A DNA stretch of 64,000 nucleotides from UBA7703 sp963667195 (GCA_963667195.1 OY762962.1:930001-994000); one strand, 5' to 3'; numbered from the stretch's first letter, positions 50,084-58,544 are shown. Numbers and translations: made by a program. The notes: a model not told the origin generated them from the sequence alone.

Positions 50084-50470
50084 TCAGTTGATGTGATCCG
50101 CGTCCGTATCGTCGTTTTCTCCGTAGCCCATGAATTCGCGCGCCGCGATGCGCTTTTCATCGCGCTCTTTTTCCACCATGTCCGAGAGCATGTCCTTCAC
50201 TTCTTTTGCGCGCTTGATGCGCTTGATCGCGACTTCCGGCGCGGTCTTGTCCGCCGTGTTGAGGCGAATGGTGCCAAGTCCCCAGATGCGCTGGCTCAGC
50301 GGGCGCTCCAGCGTGATATCCAGCACGCGATAGAGGCGGATTTCGTCCTCCTTGCGGCTGATGAAGCCGGTGTCGATGGTGAGCTTTTCCTGGGTCAGGA
50401 TATATCGCGTAAACGTCCACGGCAAGCCGAAGATGATGCGCTTGCGATCCTTCCAAACGACGTCTGCCAT
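50084..50470 (-). CDS. Bacterial PH-domain (bPH2) protein
   Basis: 128 residues. WKDRKRIIFGLPWTFTRYILTQEKLTIDTGFISRKEDEIRLYRVLDITLERPLSQRIWG is the bPH_2 (DUF304) pattern. A charged C-terminal helix follows. GGAGG supports the ATG at 50470 rather than the TTG five codons upstream. It is cytoplasmic, without membrane segments; such soluble forms may bind proteins or lipids. Function not known. Confidence 0.85.
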   Translation of the reverse strand: MADVVWKDRKRIIFGLPWTFTRYILTQEKLTIDTGFISRKEDEIRLYRVLDITLERPLSQRIWGLGTIRLNTADKTAPEVAIKRIKRAKEVKDMLSDMVEKERDEKRIAAREFMGYGENDDTDADHIN

Positions 50471-50585
50471 GCGTAATTCCTCCAAATATTTTAGTTGATG
50501 GAATTATATCATACCGTGTCGAGGAAACATAGCGCGGCAAGTGAAAAAACCGTGAAACACACGCAGGTGTGCTAAGCCCGCGCGA

Positions 50586-51014
50586 TCAATGGAACATCGC
50601 GTTTTTCTTGAGGATCACGGTCTGGAAACCCCAGCCGTGCTCCTTTGCGGCGGACTTGACAGCCTTACTGATTGCGCCGAGGTCGAAGTTGTACTCGAAC
50701 ACCTTGCCTTCCGGGCCGTACTGCACGCTCTTCACCTTTCGCATGAGCGTGCTGCCGCTTTGGAACGAGGTTTCCGCGCTCGCGCCAAACGAAATGCCCG
50801 CGCTGAGCTCGGTCGTTTTTTCGTACATGCGAACGGTCTTTTTCTCTTCGTCGAGCAGGATCATCGATTCGTATTTGAGCTTCTTTTTACCGAGAGAGAA
50901 GCTCGCGTCCAGCAGCTCCGCGTCGATGGCCAGATCCGTCTTTCCTCCCTTTTCGGCATGGATTCCGAGTGAGGAAAGCTGTGTTTCGATCTCTTGAAGC
51001 AAGTCCTGTTTCAT
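50586..51014 (-). CDS. Hypothetical protein
   Basis: 142 residues, soluble, mixed alpha/beta, no signal peptide or cysteine. An N-terminal helix is followed by beta-rich sequence (YESMILLDEEKKTVRMYEKTTE) and a C-terminal VKSAAKEHGWGFQTVILKK. GGAGG precedes the ATG. I do not recognise the family. It is transcribed in the same direction as the PH-domain gene but separated by 115 bases, so a shared transcript is uncertain. Confidence 0.7.
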   Translation of the reverse strand: MKQDLLQEIETQLSSLGIHAEKGGKTDLAIDAELLDASFSLGKKKLKYESMILLDEEKKTVRMYEKTTELSAGISFGASAETSFQSGSTLMRKVKSVQYGPEGKVFEYNFDLGAISKAVKSAAKEHGWGFQTVILKKNAMFH

Positions 51015-51103
51015 ACCAATTTTCCTCCTTCACCACGAATCTTCTTCTGATTCGATCATACGACTTTTTCGCGAAAACTTCAATTTCTTCGCCTTGCGCG
51101 GGC

Positions 51104-51135
51104 AAAAAAGACGCGCCGGCTTGTTAACCGGCGCG
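51104..51135 (-). terminator. Terminator of the sulfur-transfer oxidoreductase operon
   Basis: Minus strand CGCGCCGG / CCGGCGCG stem followed by TCTTTTTTG. Confidence 0.88.
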
Positions 51136-51165
51136 CCCGAATCGATTGTATGTTTTACCCGAAGA

Positions 51166-53631
51166 TTAGATGAACAGGTTGACGTTGCTCTCTTCCGCGT
51201 CGCCAAGGTAGGCGCCGACGCCGCCGAGCTCGATACCGTCGATCAGCTCTTCTTCCTTGATGCCCATGATGTCCATGCTCATCGTGCAGGCGACGATCTT
51301 CACGCCCGCCTTCATCGCTTTCTGGATCAGGGTTTCGAGGGAATCGACGTTCTTCTGCTTCATGACCATCTTCATCATGGCCGTGCCCATGCCGCCCATG
51401 TTGAGCTTGCTGAGCTTGAGCTTGGTGGAGCCGCGCGGCATCATGCCGCCGAACATCGCCTCGATGAAGCTCTTCTGCACCTTGACCTTGCTGGCTTTAC
51501 GAAGCACGTTGAGGCCCCAGAAGGTGAAGAACATGGTCACCGGTCTGCCCATCGCGGCCGCGCCGTTTGCGATGATGAAGCTCGCGAGCACTTTGTCCAA
51601 ATCTCCGCTAAAGACGATGATCGTCTTGCCATCGCCCGCCGGGGACTGCGGAATCTGCTGGGTCACGACCGCGCCTGTGCCTTTTTTGACCAGAGCGACG
51701 TAGTCGTCCCCGCGCTTTTCGTTGGCGAGCAGGGTGTTACCCGTGCGCCGCGCCCAGGCGACGATATCCTTGGCAAAGCCGGGATCGCTGGCGGAAACCT
51801 CCATGACCTGGCCGTCCTTCATCTGCTTCATGGTCTCAAAGACCTTCATGATCGGGCCCGGGCACTGCATGCCGCTGCAATCGATGCGCATCGCCGCGAC
51901 GGGGATGTTGGCGGTCTCCGCCTGGCCGCTGTCATGAACAGGCTCATTCTTGGTGTATGGCATGGGGTTGACCTCCTTATAATGCGTCGATTGATAGAAT
52001 CTCGTGCCGCCGGGATAGAGCATCACGTTGGTAAAGCCGTTCTGGCTCAGGATGCGCGCCGCGTTGTAGGAGCGAACGCCGATGGCGCAGAAGGTGACGA
52101 TCAGCTTGCTCTTGTCGAGTTCGCCGAGGCGATCGCGCAGCTGTCCCAGCGGGATATGCTTTGCACCGGGTAGCGCGTAAGCCAGCAGCTCCGCGTCCTC
52201 GCGCACGTCCAGCAGCACCGCGTCCTTGTTGGTCTCCGCGATGTTCCAGGGCGCAAAGCGAACGAGGCCGCCCAGCACGTTTTCCGCCACGAAGCCCAGC
52301 ATGTTGACCGGGTCTTTTGCAGAGGAATACGGCGGCGCATACGCAAACTCCAGCTCCTTGAGCTCGGTGACAGAGGCTCCAAGGCGCGTCGCCACGCCGA
52401 TCACGTCGATGCGCTTATCCACGCCGTCTCTGCCCACAATCTGCGCGCCGAGGATCTTCTTTCCGTCGGTGGTGAACAGGAGCTTGAGCGTCATGGGTAC
52501 CGCGCCGGGATAATAGCTCGCGTGGTTGTTCTGCGTAATTATGATGCTCTCGAAGTCCTTGCCCTTGACGAGGCCGCGCTTGACCAGCGCCTTCTCGTTT
52601 TCGCCGGTGCTGGCGACCGTGAGGTCAAACACCTTCGCAATCGAGGAGCCCTGCGTGCCGGTATAGGCGGCGTTGAGGCCCGCGATGTTGTCCGCGGCGA
52701 TGCGGCCCTGCTTGTTGGCGGGGCCTGCCAGCGGAATCATGGTCGATTCCTTGCTGATGAAGTCTTCAATCTCGATGACGTCACCCACGGCGTAGACCGC
52801 AGGATCGGACGTGAGCATGTGGTCGTCCACGACGATGCCGCCGCGCGCGTTGACCTTCAGCCCCGCGTCCTTGGCGAGCTGGCCGTTGGGACGCACGCCG
52901 ATGGAGAGAATCACGAGCTCCGCGTTGATGACCTTGCCGCTCTTGAGCTTGATGTCCACGCCGCCCGTAACGTCGTTGAAGGATTCCACCGCGTCGCCGA
53001 GGTGGAGATCGACGCCGTTTTGCTCGAGGGACTCGTGCAAAAGCTGCGCCATCTCAAAATCGATGGGAGACATGACCTGATCGAGCGCCTCGATGAGGCT
53101 GACCGCGATGCCCGCATGCTTGAGGTTTTCCGCCATTTCGAGGCCGATGAAGCCGCCGCCGATGACGGCCGCGCTCTTGACACCCTGCTCGCGCACGAGC
53201 GCGCGAATGCGATCCGTGTCCGGAATCGTCCAGAGCGTTTGCACGCGCGAGGAGTCGATGCCGGGGATCGGAGGCTTGAGCGGAGACGAGCCGGTGGAGA
53301 TCACCAGCGTGTCGTAAGGCTCGGTATACACTTCGCCGGAGTCCACGCGCTTGACCTGAACAGTCTTTTTCTCGCGGTCGATGGAGAGCACTTCGTTTTT
53401 GACGCGGACGTCAACCTTGAACTTGCTCTTCATTGCTTCCGGTGTTTGCAGCAGCAGCGACTGGCGCTGTTTGATCACGTCGCCGACGTGATACGGCAGT
53501 CCGCAGTTTGCGTAGGAGATGTATTCCCCACGTTCCAAGAGAACGATTTCCGCGGTCTCGTCGAGTCTGCGGAGTCTCGCGGCACAGCTGGCTCCACCCG
53601 CCACGCCGCCGATAATGACAACTTTTTTCAT
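51166..53631 (-). CDS. CoA-disulfide-reductase-like flavoprotein fused to rhodanese, TusA and DsrE-like domains
   Basis: 821 residues. Domain order: FAD/NAD(P)H pyridine-nucleotide-disulfide reductase (1-about 450) with VIIGGVAGGASCAARLRR and the single redox cysteine in SYANCGLPYH; rhodanese (about 455-560) with FCAIGVRS; TusA domain (about 590-660) with CSGMQCPGP; and a DsrE/DsrF-like domain (about 670-821) starting IIVFSGDLDKV. One chain therefore holds a persulfide or polysulfide reductase and three sulfur carriers. It likely reduces and relays sulfane sulfur. The start overlaps the DUF6132 stop by four bases. GGAGG lies upstream. Confidence 0.93.
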   Translation of the reverse strand: MKKVVIIGGVAGGASCAARLRRLDETAEIVLLERGEYISYANCGLPYHVGDVIKQRQSLLLQTPEAMKSKFKVDVRVKNEVLSIDREKKTVQVKRVDSGEVYTEPYDTLVISTGSSPLKPPIPGIDSSRVQTLWTIPDTDRIRALVREQGVKSAAVIGGGFIGLEMAENLKHAGIAVSLIEALDQVMSPIDFEMAQLLHESLEQNGVDLHLGDAVESFNDVTGGVDIKLKSGKVINAELVILSIGVRPNGQLAKDAGLKVNARGGIVVDDHMLTSDPAVYAVGDVIEIEDFISKESTMIPLAGPANKQGRIAADNIAGLNAAYTGTQGSSIAKVFDLTVASTGENEKALVKRGLVKGKDFESIIITQNNHASYYPGAVPMTLKLLFTTDGKKILGAQIVGRDGVDKRIDVIGVATRLGASVTELKELEFAYAPPYSSAKDPVNMLGFVAENVLGGLVRFAPWNIAETNKDAVLLDVREDAELLAYALPGAKHIPLGQLRDRLGELDKSKLIVTFCAIGVRSYNAARILSQNGFTNVMLYPGGTRFYQSTHYKEVNPMPYTKNEPVHDSGQAETANIPVAAMRIDCSGMQCPGPIMKVFETMKQMKDGQVMEVSASDPGFAKDIVAWARRTGNTLLANEKRGDDYVALVKKGTGAVVTQQIPQSPAGDGKTIIVFSGDLDKVLASFIIANGAAAMGRPVTMFFTFWGLNVLRKASKVKVQKSFIEAMFGGMMPRGSTKLKLSKLNMGGMGTAMMKMVMKQKNVDSLETLIQKAMKAGVKIVACTMSMDIMGIKEEELIDGIELGGVGAYLGDAEESNVNLFI

Positions 53632-53873
53632 GCGCCCTGTTCCTCCTTTTTCTTTCCCGGGATAACGATATAACCAATCAAAGTGCCGATCACACCGCCG
53701 TATACGGTTGAGATGTATGGATTGGACGAGATGGGGCAAGCGCCGCTTACGCAGCCGACCAAACGGTAATACAAAAAGCCGCCGATTGCGCCAACTACGG
53801 CGAGAATCATCATCGGCAGATACCGTTTCCAACGCTTCTGTTTGGGTTTGTTGCTTGTTGTGTCCTGTTCCAT
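53628..53873 (-). CDS. DUF6132-type small membrane protein
   Basis: 81 residues from ATG 53873 (a longer start at 53909 has no ribosome site). Two membrane helices flank the conserved loop YYRLVGCVSGACPISSNPYIS, where two cysteines stand next to a short Gly/Ser sequence, then YGGVIGTLIGY. I recall this as DUF6132. Coupling to the persulfide oxidoreductase by an ATGA overlap suggests a role in moving or anchoring sulfur compounds at the membrane, with the cysteines as candidates for sulfur binding. Confidence 0.8.
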   Translation of the reverse strand: MEQDTTSNKPKQKRWKRYLPMMILAVVGAIGGFLYYRLVGCVSGACPISSNPYISTVYGGVIGTLIGYIVIPGKKKEEQGA

Positions 53874-53968
53874 AGGCGATGTGAGACCTTTCTTGTTTGG
53901 AACAAGCATACGATAAGAGGTGATCGATAGTCGGTGACTTTATTACGTTGGTAGTATGGCAGGAAAGG

Positions 53969-54796
53969 TTAGTGCGAGAATGCAATCCAAAGTATTATCA
54001 GCAAAAACACACCTAATCCCGCTAATAACCAACCGGTTTTTACCTTTTGTTTTTTCTCTTGATTCTCATAGTCATGGTAACAACGCATATAGGATTCAGA
54101 TACGTGGTCGCTCATATTAAAGGTTTCTCCATTCATAAACGTTATGACTCCATCATGAATGGAAGATATAGCCAAATCCTTAACGTCAATCTTTGATAAC
54201 ATCAAAATAGATTCTTGATCAACACTTACCCACTTCCAGTTGTTCAGTTCTCCTTTTATTACTTCATATCCTTTATTGTTTTGATAAGAATGATTTATAT
54301 ATGACAGGTTCCCACTCATCGTTTCCTCAATTTTACGTTGCGAGTTTCTCACATTCGTCGATAAATGCGAAATATAACCGTCAAACTCATTCTCTATCTT
54401 CTTATCTGTTTTATTATCAAGCAGTATTCTGAAATACTTATACTCTTTGCTAGATTCAATTTTATTCACAAGTCCAACGTCTTTGTTTTCGTAAAAAAAG
54501 TCATATGCATACTTCAGTTTTGATAGAATCCACCAAGCGCGGTAATCACTTGTATACTCTTCAGTTATTTGAGTCAGTAAAGATATAGCCTTATCAATTT
54601 CTCCTAGTTTTGCATATGTTTCAGCGTTTTTTAGCTTTTGATCAAGAGTTTGAATTCCTTCGACTTTTACCTTCTGAGGAATTGCTTCGCTCAATATAAC
54701 TTTTGTCCCGCAATACATGCAGAATCCAGATTCTTTTGCATCATCAAGTTGAATTGCTCCACCACAAGCCGGACACTTTGCTTCAACGAAAGCCAT
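53969..54796 (-). CDS. Zinc-ribbon, TPR-like, membrane-anchored hypothetical protein
   Basis: 275 residues. An N-terminal zinc ribbon (CPACGGAIQLDDAKESGFCMYCG, cited in part: CPACG and CMYCG pairs) is followed by a TPR-like stretch (AETYAKLGEIDKAISLLTQITEEY), a long helical region, and one C-terminal transmembrane helix (about 255-273). The gene is notably A+T-rich compared with its neighbours, suggesting transfer. Function unknown; similar zinc-ribbon proteins act as adaptors. Confidence 0.8.
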   Translation of the reverse strand: MAFVEAKCPACGGAIQLDDAKESGFCMYCGTKVILSEAIPQKVKVEGIQTLDQKLKNAETYAKLGEIDKAISLLTQITEEYTSDYRAWWILSKLKYAYDFFYENKDVGLVNKIESSKEYKYFRILLDNKTDKKIENEFDGYISHLSTNVRNSQRKIEETMSGNLSYINHSYQNNKGYEVIKGELNNWKWVSVDQESILMLSKIDVKDLAISSIHDGVITFMNGETFNMSDHVSESYMRCYHDYENQEKKQKVKTGWLLAGLGVFLLIILWIAFSH

Positions 54797-54914
54797 ATTG
54801 AACTCCTTAAAGAAATTGCTTTATTGACAATCATGATCTGTATCACAAACTATATTATCAGATTTGTTTATGATAATCTATATACGATAGATTTCTTCGG
54901 GAGGTAAAAATGCC

Positions 54915-55277
54915 ATGCTCCACACCCCACCTACCCCCATCACCGACTACATCCTCCAATACCCGCCGGAGGTGCAGGAAAAACTCAATCTGATGCGCGA
55001 CACGATCCTCGAAATCATACCCGAAGCCGAGGAGAAGATTGCCTACGGCATCCCGACGTTTTACCTCAAGGGCAACGTCGTCCACTTCGCAGGGTACAAG
55101 AGCCACATCGGCTTTTACCCCGGCGCCGACGGAATCGCGGCGTTTGCGGGGGAGCTAGCCGCATACAAACTAAGCAAAGGCACGGTGCAGTTTCCGCTGG
55201 ATCAGCCGCTGCCGCTGGAGCTCGTACGTCGCATCACCACCTACCGCAAAGAGCAGAACCTCGCGAAAAAGAAATGA
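54915..55277 (+). CDS. DUF1801 protein (YdhG/Fra-like iron chaperone family)
   Basis: 120 residues. The DUF1801 core is EKIAYGIPTFYLKGNVVHFAGYKSHIGFYPG, with a C-terminal basic tail. Members related to B. subtilis YdhG are described as frataxin-like iron chaperones for Fe-S assembly, so this is a possible role. GGGAGG lies nine bases before the ATG. Monocistronic with its own terminator. Confidence 0.88.
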   Translation: MLHTPPTPITDYILQYPPEVQEKLNLMRDTILEIIPEAEEKIAYGIPTFYLKGNVVHFAGYKSHIGFYPGADGIAAFAGELAAYKLSKGTVQFPLDQPLPLELVRRITTYRKEQNLAKKK

Positions 55278-55291
55278 TTCTGATATGAGAA

Positions 55292-55330
55292 AATCCCCGC
55301 CGGAGCGATCCAGCGGGGATTGTTTGTTTG
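55292..55330 (+). terminator. Terminator of the DUF1801 gene
   Basis: AATCCCCGC (55292-55300) pairs perfectly with GCGGGGATT (55313-55321), followed by GTTTGTTT. Confidence 0.8.
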
Positions 55331-55340
55331 CTGCGATTCG

Positions 55341-55715
55341 TCAACGCGGCTTGACCACCGCGCGGACGATGAGGAACACGATCAAGAGCCACACGGCGAT
55401 GATCGGAATCGCGTAATACCAGCGCTTCGGCTTGCCGTTTTGCCACATTCCCTCGGCTTGCGCACGGCACTCCGCCATCACTTCCGCCGGAATCAGCCGC
55501 ACCGTGAGCGCGACCATCGCGGGCAGGATAATCAGATCGTCGAGATACCCCAGCACGGGAATGAAGTCGGGAATCAGGTCGATCGGCGAAAGCGCGTAGC
55601 CAATCGTCAGCGCCGCGAGCACCTTTGCACCCCACGGCGTCTCGCGGCGTTTGAGCGCGAGAAACACGGCGGGAATGTCGGTTTTCAGTTGTTTGGCGCG
55701 GTCTTTGAGCGACAT
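55341..55715 (-). CDS. DUF1232 (YkvA-like) small membrane protein
   Basis: 124 residues. The DUF1232 signature is GYALSPIDLIPDFIPVLGYLDDLIILP, followed by a C-terminal transmembrane helix (about 101-120). AGGAGA supports the ATG at 55715 over longer readings. Family function unknown. Ends beside the convergent DUF1801 gene. Confidence 0.9.
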   Translation of the reverse strand: MSLKDRAKQLKTDIPAVFLALKRRETPWGAKVLAALTIGYALSPIDLIPDFIPVLGYLDDLIILPAMVALTVRLIPAEVMAECRAQAEGMWQNGKPKRWYYAIPIIAVWLLIVFLIVRAVVKPR

Positions 55716-55826
55716 ACGCTGTCTCCTGTCATGATTCGGCGTTTGGGGTTCTTTGCGTGCAAGAATCCATCTTCCGCGAACGTTGCTTTTCTTCATGATA
55801 CACGCTCGCCGCGCGCGCGGCAAACA

Positions 55827-55850
55827 AAAAAGACCCTTGCGGGTCTTTTT
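55827..55850 (-). terminator. Terminator of the YhfC-like gene
   Basis: AAAAAGACCC (55827-55836) pairs with GGGTCTTTTT (55841-55850) around TTGC. It can act on both strands. Confidence 0.9.
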
Positions 55851-55864
55851 GTGTGTCGCTTGTG

Positions 55865-56683
55865 TTATGCCTGCGCTTCGGCTTCGGGCGCCGCTTCGAC
55901 GGCAGGCGATTCAGGCACCTGCGCAACGTGGTTCTTCTTCCAAACCGCGATGGCGAGCAAGACGAGCCCTGCCGCGATCACGTACACCGCGCCTTCGATG
56001 ATCCAGACATTTACGCCCAGCCGCGAGAGAATGACCGCAACCGCGTCCACGACGAGATGCAGAAGAATCGCAAGCGGGAAGAGCCAGAACTTCTTGCTGT
56101 CCTTAGCCGCGAACCAGACCAGCACGGAGAGAGACACGTGAATCGCAACCGCGGAGATGCGCTCAATGGCGCCGACGAGCATCATCCAAAACGGTGTGCT
56201 GGCAAGTTGCTGCGCGGCATCCAGCCCGCCGAGCGGCGAGGATTGCCCCGCATTGATTTGCAGCGAGAAGACGACGTTCATGATCATCGAAACGCTCAGC
56301 AGAATGACCGCCTCGATGCCGCCGTGACCCGCGCCGTACATCAGCCCGTTATAGTCGTTCGCGCGCTTTTTGCGCAGCACGGTTTTCATCGCGACAAAGC
56401 GTCCTGTTTCCTCGAAAAGACCCGCCATGAAGCCGCCGAAGATGCCAAGCAGCCAGATGTTGCTGCTCACCGTCATCCAGAACCCGGTCTTCATGAGCAC
56501 CGAGTACACGAGCTGCTCCAGCACCAGCGCGAAGAGCACAAACGTGACCGCGCCCGTCCAGAACGGCAGGTGGTTTGCGCCTTTTTTGCGGAAGATAATG
56601 TATAGCACCGCCGGGATGGCGAGGCCGATCAGCGCGGATAGCGCCATGGCACCGATGGTCAAATTCGGTATGAGTGTTTGCAT
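55865..56683 (-). CDS. YhfC family intramembrane metalloprotease-like protein
   Basis: 272 residues with about seven membrane helices. Putative metal or catalytic motifs are EETGRF (about 91), GAGHGGIEA (about 117) and LLHLVVDA (about 206), in the order of the YhfC group of the PrsW/CAAX-like intramembrane proteases. The C-terminus is Ala/Glu-rich. It might process membrane-bound regulators. It sits 45 bases downstream of the membrane-anchored MerR gene on the same strand, which is suggestive but unproven. Confidence 0.88.
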   Translation of the reverse strand: MQTLIPNLTIGAMALSALIGLAIPAVLYIIFRKKGANHLPFWTGAVTFVLFALVLEQLVYSVLMKTGFWMTVSSNIWLLGIFGGFMAGLFEETGRFVAMKTVLRKKRANDYNGLMYGAGHGGIEAVILLSVSMIMNVVFSLQINAGQSSPLGGLDAAQQLASTPFWMMLVGAIERISAVAIHVSLSVLVWFAAKDSKKFWLFPLAILLHLVVDAVAVILSRLGVNVWIIEGAVYVIAAGLVLLAIAVWKKNHVAQVPESPAVEAAPEAEAQA

Positions 56684-56728
56684 GGTATGATTTACCCCCC
56701 AATTTACTTTCCTATTACTCTGTTTTGT

Positions 56729-57451
56729 TTACTCGGATTTTCCGTATGTCTCCACACACCAGCCGCGGTTCTGGCACTTGGTGCAGGTCAATAGCCGCGT
56801 CTTTGCCGTGTGGTTCGCCCAGAACATGTCCTTCAGCGCAGGGCGGAACCGCGCGCCGCAATCCGGGCAGATGTAAAGCGTGTTCTTATAATACATCCCC
56901 GAAACGTAAATGCCAAGCGCGATCACAAACGGCCAGATCGCAGCAAACGGCCACCAGATGCCGGTTGTGATCCAATAGATCACGGCAGCCCATTGCAGGC
57001 CGGACATGACCATACCGATCCCCACCATCTTGAGATGCAGGCCGTTGAGCTTCTTCTTTTCTTCCATCATGCGATCCATGTCCGCAATCGATTCAATCGA
57101 GAGCATCTGCCCCGTACGGATGGTCTCGCGCACGGTCTCCACCGCGCGCTTCTGCCGCTCCAGCGCGCCCTGCTCGTCGGAAATACGATGCTCCTGCTCT
57201 TCCAATAAGAGAAGCAGCACCCGCTCCGGCTTTTCGCTCGTGAGCACGCCGGAAATCGCGTCCAGCGAAAGCCCCAGCGTCTTGAGCGCGCAGATCATGC
57301 GCATCTTTCGAAGATCGCCATCCGAATAGAGCCGCCGCCCGCCTTCGCTGAGGTCGGTCGGGTGCAGCAAGCCCCGCGCATCGTAAAACTGCACCGTGCG
57401 AACGGTGACGCCGCAGAGCCGCGCAAGCTCTCCCGTTGTGTAGTCGGACAT
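56729..57451 (-). CDS. Membrane-anchored MerR family regulator with C-terminal zinc ribbon
   Basis: 240 residues. MerR winged helix (YTTGELARLCGVTVRTVQFYDARGLL and EGGRRLYSDGDLRKM), a long coiled coil (about 70-130), two transmembrane helices (about 140-185), then a zinc-ribbon-like tail with CPDC and CTKC pairs. The ATG at 57451 has GGAGG upstream. Its promoter has a 19-base spacer and a near-palindrome identical in layout to that before the YxlEFG-like operon, so it probably controls both. It likely senses an envelope signal. Confidence 0.9.
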   Translation of the reverse strand: MSDYTTGELARLCGVTVRTVQFYDARGLLHPTDLSEGGRRLYSDGDLRKMRMICALKTLGLSLDAISGVLTSEKPERVLLLLLEEQEHRISDEQGALERQKRAVETVRETIRTGQMLSIESIADMDRMMEEKKKLNGLHLKMVGIGMVMSGLQWAAVIYWITTGIWWPFAAIWPFVIALGIYVSGMYYKNTLYICPDCGARFRPALKDMFWANHTAKTRLLTCTKCQNRGWCVETYGKSE

Positions 57452-57474
57452 GGTTTTTCTCACCTCCGGGATGA

Positions 57475-57505
57475 AGTGTAGCGTATGACGTTACGTCATG
57501 AGCAA
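57475..57505 (-). promoter_or_regulatory. MerR-type autoregulated promoter
   Basis: Minus strand TTGCTC (57500-57505), 19 bases containing ATGACGTAACGTCAT, and TACACT (57475-57480). It matches the ABC operon promoter at 43561-43591 in -35 box, spacer length and palindrome. Confidence 0.82.
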
Positions 57506-57541
57506 TGGGTTACGTAAGGGGATTTTTTAAAAAAAGCAAAT

Positions 57542-58243
57542 TTACCCGTAAATCTCCGTCCGTCCGCTGATGGTCTCCGCAATCGAGTCCGCGATGACGC
57601 GCTTGGCCGCGGGGATGTCTTTGCGCGCGATGCAGTCGAGGAGCTCATCGTTGCGGTGCTTGAGGATGCTCACGCCGTTGCGGGTCACATACCTGCGCCA
57701 GAGCTCCTTGATCGGGTTTTTGAACGAGCAGAAGAACAGCGGAAGCAGCGTGTTATCCGAAAAACTGCTGAGCAGATGGTCAAACTCGTAGATGAGCTGG
57801 GCTGCCTCCTCCGCGCCCTTTGCACGGGAGAACATCTCGCTCTGCTCGCGCAGCTCCGCCAGCTGCTCCGCGGTCATCCGCGGAATCGCGCTCTCCAGCG
57901 CGAAAGCCATCATCACGCCTCTGATTTCGAGGATAGAGCGAATCTCCTCGCGCGGGAGCTGGCCTCCGTTGTAGCTCATGATCGAAACCAGGATGTCCAG
58001 CGTGCCGTTGCGGTGAAAGTCCGCAACCACGGTGCCCTGGCGAGGCGAGATTTCGAGGAATCCCCGACGCGCCATCTCCGCGATTCCATCGTTGACGACC
58101 GAGCGCGAAATCTGCATCTTTTGCGCAAGCTCCCGCTCGGACGGCAGCTTTTGCCCAATCGCAAGTTCACCGGAGAGAATCAACCCCTCCAGCTCCTGTA
58201 CAAACAGTTGCTTGAGCGTCGGCGCGGTGAGTTTTTGAAACAT
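57542..58243 (-). CDS. GntR/FadR family transcriptional regulator
   Basis: 233 residues. The N-terminal GntR helix-turn-helix is KLPSERELAQKMQISRSVVNDGIAEMARRGFL. A helical FCD-type effector domain follows (about 80-230). The ATG at 58243 is preceded by AGAGG; longer readings would cross its own promoter. Two TGGTTCAACCA boxes in the divergent intergenic region match the FadR-type TGGTnnnACCA consensus, so it should repress both itself and the hypB operon. The effector is unknown, most likely an organic acid or metal. Confidence 0.92.
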   Translation of the reverse strand: MFQKLTAPTLKQLFVQELEGLILSGELAIGQKLPSERELAQKMQISRSVVNDGIAEMARRGFLEISPRQGTVVADFHRNGTLDILVSIMSYNGGQLPREEIRSILEIRGVMMAFALESAIPRMTAEQLAELREQSEMFSRAKGAEEAAQLIYEFDHLLSSFSDNTLLPLFFCSFKNPIKELWRRYVTRNGVSILKHRNDELLDCIARKDIPAAKRVIADSIAETISGRTEIYG

Positions 58244-58336
58244 ATCCTGTGCCTCTTTTCCGATAAAGGTGTAAAATAGGTTCATCCGCTCCAAACGATA
58301 TTCGTAATCGCAGGATCGAAATCGCATTGTGGTATT

Positions 58337-58347
58337 TGGTTCAACCA
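58337..58347. promoter_or_regulatory. FadR-type operator, copy 1 (regulator side)
   Basis: TGGTT-c-AACCA, a perfect palindrome just downstream of the predicted start of the regulator transcript. Confidence 0.82.
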
Positions 58348-58360
58348 CGTTTCTGAGGCG

Positions 58361-58369
58361 ATTATACCA
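58361..58369 (-). promoter_or_regulatory. Extended -10 promoter of the FadR-type regulator
   Basis: TGG-TATAAT on the minus strand (-10 at 58361-58366). The operator at 58337 covers the initial transcribed region. Confidence 0.65.
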
Positions 58370-58418
58370 CGCCGGAACAATATATTCTACAGAAAAACGC
58401 CCATATTCTGCGGAAATC

Positions 58419-58447
58419 TTGACCTCTGCGTCATTCGGTGTTATTGT
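58419..58447 (+). promoter_or_regulatory. Promoter of the hypB operon
   Basis: TTGACC (58419-58424), 17 bases, TATTGT (58442-58447). The start is expected near 58454, adjoining the operator at 58457. Confidence 0.78.
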
Positions 58448-58456
58448 ATCGATATG

Positions 58457-58467
58457 TGGTTCAACCA
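58457..58467. promoter_or_regulatory. FadR-type operator, copy 2 (hypB side)
   Basis: TGGTT-c-AACCA, identical to the copy at 58337 and exactly 120 bases away, immediately downstream of the hypB promoter. Confidence 0.82.
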
Positions 58468-58544
58468 GATGAGAACGCATCGCAAGCATACTTCAACGCA
58501 AAAAACGAAAAACAAATGCAAATCTATCTTCGGAGGCATTCAGC

